Positions 9,251 through 18,369 of a stretch of DNA of 38,446 nucleotides are shown here, piece by piece. The stretch lies in NCBI GenBank assembly GCA_006844665.1, contig SPJP01000020.1, forward strand, positions 1 to 38,446, given 5' to 3'. The stretch comes from Paracoccaceae bacterium. Its GTDB lineage: Bacteria; Pseudomonadota; Alphaproteobacteria; Rhodobacterales; Rhodobacteraceae. Under the pieces are notes generated by a model. That model made no database searches and had not been told where the DNA came from. It saw only the letters and a list, made by a program, of their open reading frames with translations. How positions within the stretch are numbered: the stretch's first letter is position 1; each line of letters opens with the position of its first letter. Made by a program: the position numbers and the translations under genes.

Positions 9251-10414
9251 ATGATGAACACCAATTCAGATCCAGATACCGCCCCCAGAACAGCACAGCT
9301 TCGGTCTGCGTTGCCCTTTGCCATCAGCCTGTTGATCGTCCCCGCAGTTGTCTTCGCGGCGCAAACCGGGGGCTGGGCCCTGCTGCTGCCGCCGATTTTC
9401 ACATGGTGGTCCTTTAGCCTGTTGGATCTGATCGCAGGCCAAACCGAAGACAGCTTGAATCCCGACACCCCCGATGACCACCTGTTCTGGTACAAGGCCA
9501 TCACCCTGGCCTGGGCCCCGGTCCAAGGGTTAACGCTGATCTGGATGCTATGGTACGTGCCCGGTGCCGCCCATCTGGACTGGTGGGAACAAATCCTGGC
9601 CTTTTTCGGCATGGGGGTCATGTCGGGCACCGTCGGTATCGTTTACGCGCACGAGCTGATGCACCAAAAGAACCGCACCGAACGTTGGTTAGCTGATTTG
9701 CTTATGGGATCGGTTCTGTATGGCCATTTTCGGTCTGAACATCTGTTGGTGCATCACCGCTATGTCGGCACCCCTCGTGACGGTGTAACCGCGCGCTATG
9801 GCGAAAACGTGCACCGCTTTATTCCGCGGGTCGTGCGCGAAGGGATCGGATCCGCCTGGCGGGCCGAGGCGCAGATGCTGGCGCGCAAAGACCTGCCCGT
9901 CACCGATCTGTCCAACCCGTTTTGGCGCTACGGTGCCATTCAGTTGGCGTTTCTTTTGCTGGCCCTTGTGATCGGCGGATGGGCAGGGCTGTTTTTGTTC
10001 ATTTACCAGGCAATTGTCGCGATCTGGCAGTTAGAGCTGGTGAACTATGTCGAACATTACGGCCTAACCCGCAAACATCTGGGTGACGGTAAATACGAAC
10101 ATGTCAAACCGCATCATTCCTGGAACGCGACGCAAAAGGCGTCGAACTGGTTGCTGATCAATCTGCAGCGCCATTCCGACCACCATTACAAGCCTGACCG
10201 CCGCTTCCCCTTGCTACAACCCTATACAGAAAACGAAGCCCCCCGCTTGCCTTATGGCTACCCCGTTATGACGATGGCCGCCCTGTATCCGCCACTTTGG
10301 TTCCGCATCATGAACCCAAGGGTGCGCAAATGGCGGGCGATGTATTACCCCGAAATCACTGATTGGGGGCCGTACAAAACCCCTTCGACCCCGATGCCCA
10401 AAGGGGCCAGCTGA
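9251..10414 (+). CDS. alkB: Alkane 1-monooxygenase (AlkB-type membrane di-iron hydroxylase)
   Basis: Histidine boxes HELMH, HLLVHHR, NYVEHYGL, LQRHSDHHYKP plus multiple TM segments. Confidence 0.9.
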   Translation: MMNTNSDPDTAPRTAQLRSALPFAISLLIVPAVVFAAQTGGWALLLPPIFTWWSFSLLDLIAGQTEDSLNPDTPDDHLFWYKAITLAWAPVQGLTLIWMLWYVPGAAHLDWWEQILAFFGMGVMSGTVGIVYAHELMHQKNRTERWLADLLMGSVLYGHFRSEHLLVHHRYVGTPRDGVTARYGENVHRFIPRVVREGIGSAWRAEAQMLARKDLPVTDLSNPFWRYGAIQLAFLLLALVIGGWAGLFLFIYQAIVAIWQLELVNYVEHYGLTRKHLGDGKYEHVKPHHSWNATQKASNWLLINLQRHSDHHYKPDRRFPLLQPYTENEAPRLPYGYPVMTMAALYPPLWFRIMNPRVRKWRAMYYPEITDWGPYKTPSTPMPKGAS

Positions 10415-10426
10415 TCTGATACGCCC

Positions 10427-10460
10427 ACGAAAAAACCCCGCCTTGGGGTCAAGGCGGGGC
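10427..10460 (-). terminator. Rho-independent terminator of ccrM (minus strand)
   Basis: Minus-strand [27 protein letters not shown] followed by T-tract (A-run on + strand before 10436). Confidence 0.85.
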
Positions 10461-10513
10461 AAGTATGTGCCGTGGTGCGGCCACGGGCACAGGCGGTAAC
10501 TTGTTAAAATTAT

Positions 10514-11732
<1,219 letters not shown>

Positions 11733-12353
11733 TTATTTTTCTTGATACAAGATGTTGTGTACCGGTTTGAACGAACGTCTATGGTGTGGGCTGATCCCTA
11801 ACCTTGTCAGCGCCTCGCGATGCTCTTTTGTTGGGTATCCCATGTTGCGATCCCAGCCATAGCCCGGAAATTCAGCCGCAAGCTGGATCATCAGCGCGTC
11901 GCGCGCCTGCTTTGCCACGATCGACGCCGCTGCAATCGACAAGGATTTCCCGTCCCCTTTGATGATCGCCTGGGCCGGACAAGGCAGACCTTTGGGCACA
12001 TCACGCCCGTCAATCAGCGCAGCATCGGGACGGTGGGGCAAATCCGCAATGGCCCGCCGCATCGCTAAAAACGTGGCTTGGCGAATATTCACCGCGTCGA
12101 TTTCTTCAACCGAGGCCGATCCAACCCCGATCTGGGCCACATCAATCAGTGCTTTAACCAGCGCAGCCCGCCGCTTTGGGCTGACCTGCTTGGAATCGTT
12201 CAAGCCAAGGGGAATGCTTTCCAGATCCAGAACAACCGCCGCCGCCATCACAGGCCCCGACAAAGGGCCGCGCCCGACCTCATCCACCCCGGCGATCCAA
12301 CGGGCTCCTTGGGCATACCAAGCCTTTTCGAAACTTAGATCAGGTGCTGACAT
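11733..12353 (-). CDS. rnhB: Ribonuclease HII
   Basis: IAGVDEVGRGPLSGPVMAAAVVL, ALIDG, SIAAASIVAKQARD, YGWDRNMGYPTKEH. Confidence 0.94.
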   Translation of the reverse strand: MSAPDLSFEKAWYAQGARWIAGVDEVGRGPLSGPVMAAAVVLDLESIPLGLNDSKQVSPKRRAALVKALIDVAQIGVGSASVEEIDAVNIRQATFLAMRRAIADLPHRPDAALIDGRDVPKGLPCPAQAIIKGDGKSLSIAAASIVAKQARDALMIQLAAEFPGYGWDRNMGYPTKEHREALTRLGISPHHRRSFKPVHNILYQEK

Positions 12354-12395
12354 GCCCCTGTTCTGCGATCTTGGCCCGCCCCTGGCAACACGAAA

Positions 12396-12423
12396 AAGGG
12401 ACGAGAGTTTCCTCTCGTCCCTT
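12396..12423 (-). terminator. Rho-independent terminator of the 12498-12947 gene
   Basis: Minus-strand AAGGGACGAGAG-GAAA-CTCTCGTCCCTT followed by TTT; 12-bp stem with GAAA loop. Confidence 0.85.
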
Positions 12424-12497
12424 AGGTCCGTGCTACTGGTTACCGCTTACACACACGTCACCATCACACACTCTGTACCGGACCACCCACTGGGGGA

Positions 12498-12947
12498 TTA
12501 AAGACGGAAGCCGCTACGACGCAGGCACCGTGTGGTGTAGTAGTTGATGTTGTTGCCACGAACGACACCAGTGCGCATGCACTCACGGGCCTGAGCAACA
12601 CGGATACCAGCGCGGCGCAGACACCCGCGGCGGTAGACAGTCCGCACATTACCATGGTTGCCAATCCGCATTTCGCGGGCACAACGGGAAGGAATACGCT
12701 GCGCCTGGTTCCGGTTAGGGCGGATCACGTTTTGAGCGTTGTTGCGGTTGGTGGTTACGGTTACCCGGTTGTTGTTGTCGTTGTCCCGGGAATCAGAGAT
12801 CCCTTTTGCAATGATCCCCAGCGCCAAAGCGCCGAACAGTATCTTTGCAACATCGTCATTGCCTGCACGGGCTGGCGTGGCTGTTGCACCCAGAGAAGTC
12901 ATGACCAAAGTCAGGCTCAGGGCGACTGCGGAAAATGTCTTAAACAT
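12498..12947 (-). CDS. Hypothetical secreted basic protein with duplicated Cys/Arg motif
   Basis: Signal peptide-like N-terminus (MFKTFSAVALSLTLVMTSLGATATPARAG), N-rich linker, two repeats ending CLRRAGIRV and CLRRSGFRL; followed by a strong terminator. Confidence 0.75.
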   Translation of the reverse strand: MFKTFSAVALSLTLVMTSLGATATPARAGNDDVAKILFGALALGIIAKGISDSRDNDNNNRVTVTTNRNNAQNVIRPNRNQAQRIPSRCAREMRIGNHGNVRTVYRRGCLRRAGIRVAQARECMRTGVVRGNNINYYTTRCLRRSGFRL

Positions 12948-13158
12948 GGAAACGTCCTTTCAGTGATGCCCGTCTGGGCTTTGCGTTCAGCCCGTGGGGG
13001 CCTTGCTGATTTGCGATGACCAACTCTTGCCCCAATCGCTAAAAGTCTCTCAATATCACCCGGCTGATAGGGGATAGCAGCCCCAGGATCCGCCCTTGCT
13101 ATTGAATAACCGACCGGCAGCGCACATGGTAATACCCAGCAAAACGAGGCATTTACCG

Positions 13159-13446
13159 ATGAAACAGGCGATTCTAGCAACGGCGCTCGCGGCCTTTGCG
13201 GCCCTTCCCGCCCAAGCTGCGTGTTACGCAGATTATCAAGCCAAAACCGACAATCCATTGCGCCTACATTACGGTGTAATCGAACTTAGCGATGCTGCAT
13301 GTTCCAATGCCGCCCGCGCCGAATCCGAGGCCACATCACGTCTTCAAGAGGGGGGGTGGACATTGCTGCGGATCCTCTCGACATTCGGTGCTGAGGGTTT
13401 GGGATCGAGACGCACTGATGCAGGACAAAACTATCTCCGCTTCTAA
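13159..13446 (+). CDS. Hypothetical small secreted protein
   Basis: Internal ATG gives MKQAILATALAAFAALPAQAACYADYQAKTDNPLRLHYGVIELSDAAC..., clear signal peptide and Cys pair. Confidence 0.7.
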   Translation: MKQAILATALAAFAALPAQAACYADYQAKTDNPLRLHYGVIELSDAACSNAARAESEATSRLQEGGWTLLRILSTFGAEGLGSRRTDAGQNYLRF

Positions 13447-14119
13447 TACGCTAAAAGCGGGCAATCGAGTTTTAGGAATCGGAATCGCGGCCATTGTGCT
13501 TATCCTTGCACTGGCCGCGTTCTTTTTGTTTCGGGCTTTGCCGGATGCAAACGCTTTTAACGACCGGGTTGAACGGATTTTCGTTGAAAACGCCCTGACG
13601 GGGCAGGCGGAAATTACGCTGTTGGAAATCTTGGCACAGTCCGGAACCGCATTTTCGGAAACGCTGACAAGCTACCGCATCGTGATTTTCGTGTTGCTGG
13701 TGGTGTCGACCGCCCTGCTTATCGCCACATTGGGCTTTATCATCACCCTGCTGACCCTGAACAAGCGTGTGTCCGAGATCGACAAGCAAGGCATTCAGGT
13801 GGCATCCCTTTTGATTTCGCGGGATGAACGGCTGGTAGTTTTGAACGATATGGAATTCAAACTGACAGATGCCGCGATAGAAACCATGTCAGTCCTGGCC
13901 GAGGCGCGGATGGACGGCGATATTCTGTCAGGATCAGAGCTGGAAGGCATGATCCAAGGCAGGTCCGCCGCCGATTGCGACGAGGCCGCTGGTGCCACGC
14001 GAATCAAGCGCTTGCGCGACAGTCTGGGCAACCAAATGGTCAGCGAAATTCTTGTGAAAAACATCAGCCGAAAGGGCTATGTCCTGTCGATCGACAAGGA
14101 CGTGATCAAAATGATCTAA
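13418..14119 (+). CDS. Membrane protein with two TM segments and probable C-terminal winged-helix DNA-binding domain
   Basis: ATG at 13418 (MQDKTISAS...); TM segments near IGIAAIVLILALAAFFLF and IVIFVLLVVSTALLIATLGFIITLL; C-terminus DMEFKLTDAAIETMSVLAE...RIKRLRDSLGNQMVSEILVKNISRKGYVLSID resembles the OmpR winged helix. Confidence 0.72.
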   Translation: MQDKTISASNTLKAGNRVLGIGIAAIVLILALAAFFLFRALPDANAFNDRVERIFVENALTGQAEITLLEILAQSGTAFSETLTSYRIVIFVLLVVSTALLIATLGFIITLLTLNKRVSEIDKQGIQVASLLISRDERLVVLNDMEFKLTDAAIETMSVLAEARMDGDILSGSELEGMIQGRSAADCDEAAGATRIKRLRDSLGNQMVSEILVKNISRKGYVLSIDKDVIKMI

Positions 14120-14146
14120 CCGGGGCGATCCCCGCCCCAGCAAGTC

Positions 14147-14320
14147 TTAGCCAAACATGCGGTTCACTGGGCTGCAATCACGCGCCGAATGGCCTCCGTT
14201 CAGCAATGTCCACAATCGCGTCATCGTCACCGTGTCATTGTCAAACGGCGACCGCGCCGCTGATGAATGATCTTTCAGTTTCAACGTTGGGCACCCCGGC
14301 CCTTTATGTGCTGATGTCAT
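14147..14320 (-). CDS. Small hypothetical protein, 57 aa (not in the ORF track)
   Basis: Translation MTSAHKGPGCPTLKLKDHSSAARSPFDNDTVTMTRLWTLLNGGHSARDCSPVNRMFG*; AGAGGA Shine-Dalgarno 8 nt before the ATG. Confidence 0.55.
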   Translation of the reverse strand: MTSAHKGPGCPTLKLKDHSSAARSPFDNDTVTMTRLWTLLNGGHSARDCSPVNRMFG

Positions 14321-14422
14321 ATTCACGTCCTCTTTCCACTCCCACCAACCCTCAATCTGGCTGGCAGAAGTGAACAGGGCGTAAAGGCAGCACGACCAAC
14401 TGAACCCAATTTAACACAAAAA

Positions 14423-14450
14423 CGCCGCCCCAAATCCCGGGGGCGGCGCT
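14423..14450 (-). terminator. Rho-independent terminator downstream of serA
   Basis: Minus-strand CGCCGCCCC-CGGGATTT-GGGGCGGCG followed by TTTTTG. Confidence 0.85.
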
Positions 14451-14473
14451 GATGATAAAGTCTGTAGGTCCGA

Positions 14474-16069
14474 TCAGTTGACGTCAAAGACCAAAGGCTG
14501 AACCGATTGGAACAAGCCGGTTTCTTGCAGTTTGTCCAAGATCGGCGCAGGGATCGGCGCATCGACATACAAAAGCGCGATCGCGTTTTCGCCCTGGGAA
14601 GACCGGCCAAGGGTAAAGTTAGCGATGTTCACGCCATTCTCGCCCATAGTCACACCCAAGGCACCGATGATACCCGGCACGTCTTTGTTCGTGGTGTACA
14701 GCATGTGGCGGCCAATCTCGGCGTCGATATTGATGCCTTTGATTTGGATAAACCTAGGTTTTCCATCAGAAAATACCGTGCCCGCGATAGACCGTTCACG
14801 CTTGTCCGTCTTGACGACCAAGCGCATGTAGCCGTCGAAAACACCCGATTTATCCTGGCTGGTGGTCGAGATTTTCATACCGCGTTCTTTGGCAATCACG
14901 GGGGCGGAAACCATGTTCACGTCGGGGTTCGCGACCTTCATGACACCAGCAATTGCGGCGCAGTTCAGCGCGTCGAGGTTCATTTTCGAAACCGAGCCGT
15001 TGTACAGGATCTCGACCTCTAGAATCGCCTCGTCTGTCAACTGGCCAACGAAACCGCCCAGATGTTCCGCCAGTTTGACCCATGGGCCCATGACCTTGGC
15101 TTCTTCGGCCGTGACAGATGGCATGTTCAGCGCGTTGGTGACAGCACCGGTCAGCAGATAATCTGACATCTGCTCGGCCACTTGCAGGGCCACGTTTTCC
15201 TGCGCTTCGGTCGTTGCAGCGCCCAGATGGGGGGTGCAGACGACGTTTGGCAGGTTGAACAGGGGCGAGTCGGTGGCCGGTTCTACTGCGAACACGTCAA
15301 AAGCGGCACCGGCGACATGGCCGGATTTCAAGGCCTCGGCCAGGGCTTCTTCATCGACCAGACCACCCCGGGCACAGTTGATGATCCGCACACCCTTTTT
15401 GGTTTTCGCGATGTTTTCCGCCGACAGGATGTTGCGGGTCGAATCTGTCAAAGGCACGTGCAGCGTGATGAAGTCGGCACGCTTAAGCAGTTCATCTAGT
15501 TCAACTTTTTCGACACCCAGCTGCGAAGCGCGTTCGTCGCTGAGGAACGGATCATAGGCAACAACCTTCATTTTCAGGCCCAAAGCGCGGTCGCAGACGA
15601 TACCGCCGATGTTGCCGGCGCCGATGACGCCTAGGGTTTTGTTGGTGAGTTCTACGCCCATGAATTTGGACTTTTCCCACTTGCCGGCATGGGTCGAGGC
15701 GCTGGCTTCGGGGATTTGGCGGGCGACAGCGAACATCATGGCGATGGCGTGCTCGGCTGTGGTGATCATGTTGCCGAACGGCGTGTTCATGACGATCACA
15801 CCTTTCTTCGAGGACGCGGCGCGGTCCACGTTATCAACACCGATCCCGGCACGGCCAATTACCTTAAGGTTATCAGCAGCTTCCAGGATCTTCTCGGTCA
15901 CTTTGGTGGCGGAACGGATCGCCAGACCATCATATTGGCCGATCACTTCCAGCAGACGATCTTTGTCTTTGCCAAGGCCGGGTTCGAAATCTACGTCGAT
16001 GCCACGGTCACGGAAAATCTGTACGGCGGTTTCCGAAAGCTTGTCGGATACGAGAACTTTGGGGGCCAT
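14474..16069 (-). CDS. serA: D-3-phosphoglycerate dehydrogenase (long form with C-terminal ACT domain)
   Basis: VLVSDKLSETAVQIFRDRGIDVDF, GRAGIGVDNVD, GVIGAGNIGGIV, INCARGGLVDEEAL, C-terminal VPGIIGALGVTMGENGVNIANFTLGR. Confidence 0.95.
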   Translation of the reverse strand: MAPKVLVSDKLSETAVQIFRDRGIDVDFEPGLGKDKDRLLEVIGQYDGLAIRSATKVTEKILEAADNLKVIGRAGIGVDNVDRAASSKKGVIVMNTPFGNMITTAEHAIAMMFAVARQIPEASASTHAGKWEKSKFMGVELTNKTLGVIGAGNIGGIVCDRALGLKMKVVAYDPFLSDERASQLGVEKVELDELLKRADFITLHVPLTDSTRNILSAENIAKTKKGVRIINCARGGLVDEEALAEALKSGHVAGAAFDVFAVEPATDSPLFNLPNVVCTPHLGAATTEAQENVALQVAEQMSDYLLTGAVTNALNMPSVTAEEAKVMGPWVKLAEHLGGFVGQLTDEAILEVEILYNGSVSKMNLDALNCAAIAGVMKVANPDVNMVSAPVIAKERGMKISTTSQDKSGVFDGYMRLVVKTDKRERSIAGTVFSDGKPRFIQIKGINIDAEIGRHMLYTTNKDVPGIIGALGVTMGENGVNIANFTLGRSSQGENAIALLYVDAPIPAPILDKLQETGLFQSVQPLVFDVN

Positions 16070-16088
16070 TTTGGGCTCCTATCTATGG

Positions 16089-16132
16089 GTCGGTATCACG
16101 TCGGTAAAATGTCGGTATTACGTCGGTGCAAA
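16089..16132. repeat. Four tandem 11-bp units with invariant GTCGGT
   Basis: GTCGGTATCAC GTCGGTAAAAT GTCGGTATTAC GTCGGTGCAAA, exact 11-bp phase, between serC stop and serA start. Confidence 0.9.
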
Positions 16133-16147
16133 AAACAGGGTGGAATT

Positions 16148-16168
16148 GGCGGGCCGGTTCAGCCCGCC
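16148..16168 (-). promoter_or_regulatory. Hairpin in the serC-serA intergenic region, terminator/attenuator-like
   Basis: GGCGGGC-CGGTTCA-GCCCGCC inverted repeat; TGTTTTTT follows about 10 nt later on the minus strand. Confidence 0.5.
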
Positions 16169-16184
16169 GCAAGGATTTGAAGGC

Positions 16185-17330
16185 TTAGGCCTGCGCTTCG
16201 ATTTCGGCGTGGAAGGCCCAGGACAGCCATGGCAGCATGGCTTGCACATCGGCGGTTTCCACCGTGCCACCACACCAGATCCGCAGACCGGCAGGTGCGT
16301 CGCGATAGGCGCCGATATCCAGGGCGATGCCTTCGGCGTCCAGACGCTTAGCCACAGCCTTGGCGAAGGTTGCGCCATCGGTGATCCGCGCATCGGTGAA
16401 CTTTAGGCAAACCGAGGTGTTGGACCGGGTCGCCGGATCGGCAGCCAGATTGTCGATCCAATCATTGGCATCGCAGAAATCCCAGATTGCCTGAGCATTG
16501 GCCGTGGCACGATCGATCAGACCTTGCAGACCGCCAACAGATTGAGCCCAATCGAGCGCAAACAGGTAGTCTTCGACACATAGCATGGACGGCGTGTTGA
16601 TGGTTTCGCCGCGGAAAATGCCTTCGATCAATTTGCCACCTTTGGTCAGGCGGAAGATCTTGGGCAGAGGCCAAGCTGGTGTATAGCTTTCCAGACGGGC
16701 CACAGCGCGAGGGCTGAGGATCAAAATACCGTGGGCCGCTTCGCCGCCCAGCACTTTTTGCCAGCTGAAGGTTGTGACATCCAGCTTGTCCCAAGGCAGA
16801 TCCATCGCGAAAGCGGCAGAGGTGGCGTCGCACAAGGTCAGGCCCGCGCGGTCCGCAGGGATCGCATCGCCGTTTGGCATGCGCACACCGGCAGTGGTGC
16901 CGTTCCAGGTAAAGCAGACATCGCGGTCGTAATCCAAAGCGGCCATGTCAACGATTTCGCCGTATTCGGCGGTGTGAACATTGGCGTCCAGCTTTAGCTG
17001 TTTGACCGCATCCGTGACCCAGCCAGCGCCGAAGCTTTCCCATGCAACCATTTCAACGGGGCGTTCGCCCAGCAGGGACCACATCGCCATTTCAAAAGCG
17101 CCGGTGTCGGACGCGGGAACGATGCCGATCCGGTAATCAGCGGGCACGCCCAGAATTTCGCGGGTTTGGTCGATTGCAGCGGCAAGCTTGCTTTTGCCAA
17201 TTGCGGCGCGGTGGCTGCGGCCCAAGGCGGCATCCTTCAACGCGTCGACAGTCCAGGTGGGGGGTTTGGCACAGGGGCCAGAAGAAAAACGCGGATTTGC
17301 CGGCCGCGTGGCCGGAGTAGTCGTAGCCAT
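16185..17330 (-). CDS. serC: Phosphoserine aminotransferase
   Basis: [83 protein letters not shown] start at 17330. Confidence 0.93.
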   Translation of the reverse strand: MATTTPATRPANPRFSSGPCAKPPTWTVDALKDAALGRSHRAAIGKSKLAAAIDQTREILGVPADYRIGIVPASDTGAFEMAMWSLLGERPVEMVAWESFGAGWVTDAVKQLKLDANVHTAEYGEIVDMAALDYDRDVCFTWNGTTAGVRMPNGDAIPADRAGLTLCDATSAAFAMDLPWDKLDVTTFSWQKVLGGEAAHGILILSPRAVARLESYTPAWPLPKIFRLTKGGKLIEGIFRGETINTPSMLCVEDYLFALDWAQSVGGLQGLIDRATANAQAIWDFCDANDWIDNLAADPATRSNTSVCLKFTDARITDGATFAKAVAKRLDAEGIALDIGAYRDAPAGLRIWCGGTVETADVQAMLPWLSWAFHAEIEAQA

Positions 17331-17420
17331 TTTTGCTACCCTTTCAGATAAGCGCCTCTCGTTGGGGAGAGGTGTCCCGCCGCCGGACCTATGGCGTCGC
17401 ACCCGGTTTCACAACGGGTA
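17331..17420 (-). ncRNA. Probable serC leader RNA (cis-regulatory element of the alphaproteobacterial serC motif)
   Basis: 5'UTR of serC with successive hairpins: ACCCG-ttgtgaaac-CGGGT, CCTCTC-cccaac-GAGAGG, and a final weak stem GCTTATCT-GAAA-GGGTAGC that includes the AAGGG Shine-Dalgarno. Confidence 0.65.
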
Positions 17421-17489
17421 AAATGGCGCTAGACCGTCGCTAAATCATAAAAATGCGACACGCCTCGCGCTTATCGGAAACTTGGACCT

Positions 17490-18362
17490 ATGTTTATAGC
17501 AACGCTGATCGCCCGCCCCGGCGCCCTTATACCCGCCCTTGTTGAAAGCCTGCGCAATGCCTGGGGGGGCGGAGATGCAGTTTGGCTGTCGCCGGATCAG
17601 GCGGCCGAGTTCACCTTGGCCGAGATCCCCGGAAACCGTTGGGATGTTTGGAAAGATTTGCAGAACGAGGGTGTGGATCTGAACATTCTGCCTGTTGAAG
17701 GACGGCGCAAAAAGATGCTGCTGGCCGATATGGACAGCACGATGATCCAGCAGGAATGCATTGACGAGCTGGCCGAGGTTGCAGGCGTTGGCGACAAGGT
17801 CCGCGCCATCACCGCCCGCGCCATGAATGGCGAGCTGGATTTTAACGAAGCTTTGATCGAACGGGTTGGTTTGCTGGCGGATCTGCCCGAATCTGTGATC
17901 CAAACCGTGCTGGACACCCGGATTACCCTAATGCCCGGCGGACCGGTTCTGCTGGCCACGATGAAGGCGAACGGGGCCTATGCGGCGCTGGTATCCGGGG
18001 GCTTTACCGCCTTTACCGCCGCGATTTCCGCCAAGCTGGGATTTGACGAAAACCGCGCCAACCAGTTGGAAGCGAAAGACGACAAGCTGACCGGTCAGGT
18101 GATCCTGCCGATTCTGGGCCGCGCCGCCAAGATCGAAGCGTTAGAGCAGATCACGGGTAAGCTGGGAGTGACCGAGCAAGATGTGCTGGCCGTGGGTGAC
18201 GGGGCCAATGATCTGGGCATGTTGGGTCGCGCCGGAATGGGGGTGGCCCTGCACGCCAAACCCAGCGTGCAGGCCGAATGCGATATTCGCGTCAATCACG
18301 GTGATCTGACGGCTTTGCTGTTCCTGCAAGGCTATGCGATCAGTGATTTTATCACTGTTTAA
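17490..18362 (+). CDS. serB: Phosphoserine phosphatase
   Basis: LLADMDSTMIQQECIDELAE (DxDST), LVSGGFTAFT, VLAVGDGANDLGMLGRAGMGVALHAKP. Confidence 0.95.
   Translation: MFIATLIARPGALIPALVESLRNAWGGGDAVWLSPDQAAEFTLAEIPGNRWDVWKDLQNEGVDLNILPVEGRRKKMLLADMDSTMIQQECIDELAEVAGVGDKVRAITARAMNGELDFNEALIERVGLLADLPESVIQTVLDTRITLMPGGPVLLATMKANGAYAALVSGGFTAFTAAISAKLGFDENRANQLEAKDDKLTGQVILPILGRAAKIEALEQITGKLGVTEQDVLAVGDGANDLGMLGRAGMGVALHAKPSVQAECDIRVNHGDLTALLFLQGYAISDFITV
18341..18360. terminator. Terminator-like hairpin overlapping the 3' end of serB
   Basis: CAGTGAT-TTT-ATCACTG followed by TTT, within the last codons of serB. Confidence 0.5.
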
Positions 18363-18369
18363 CAGATAG

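Noticed and set aside
12396-12423. Strong hairpin considered as a possible structured RNA
   Set aside because: Position and minus-strand T-run fit an ordinary terminator for the 12498-12947 gene
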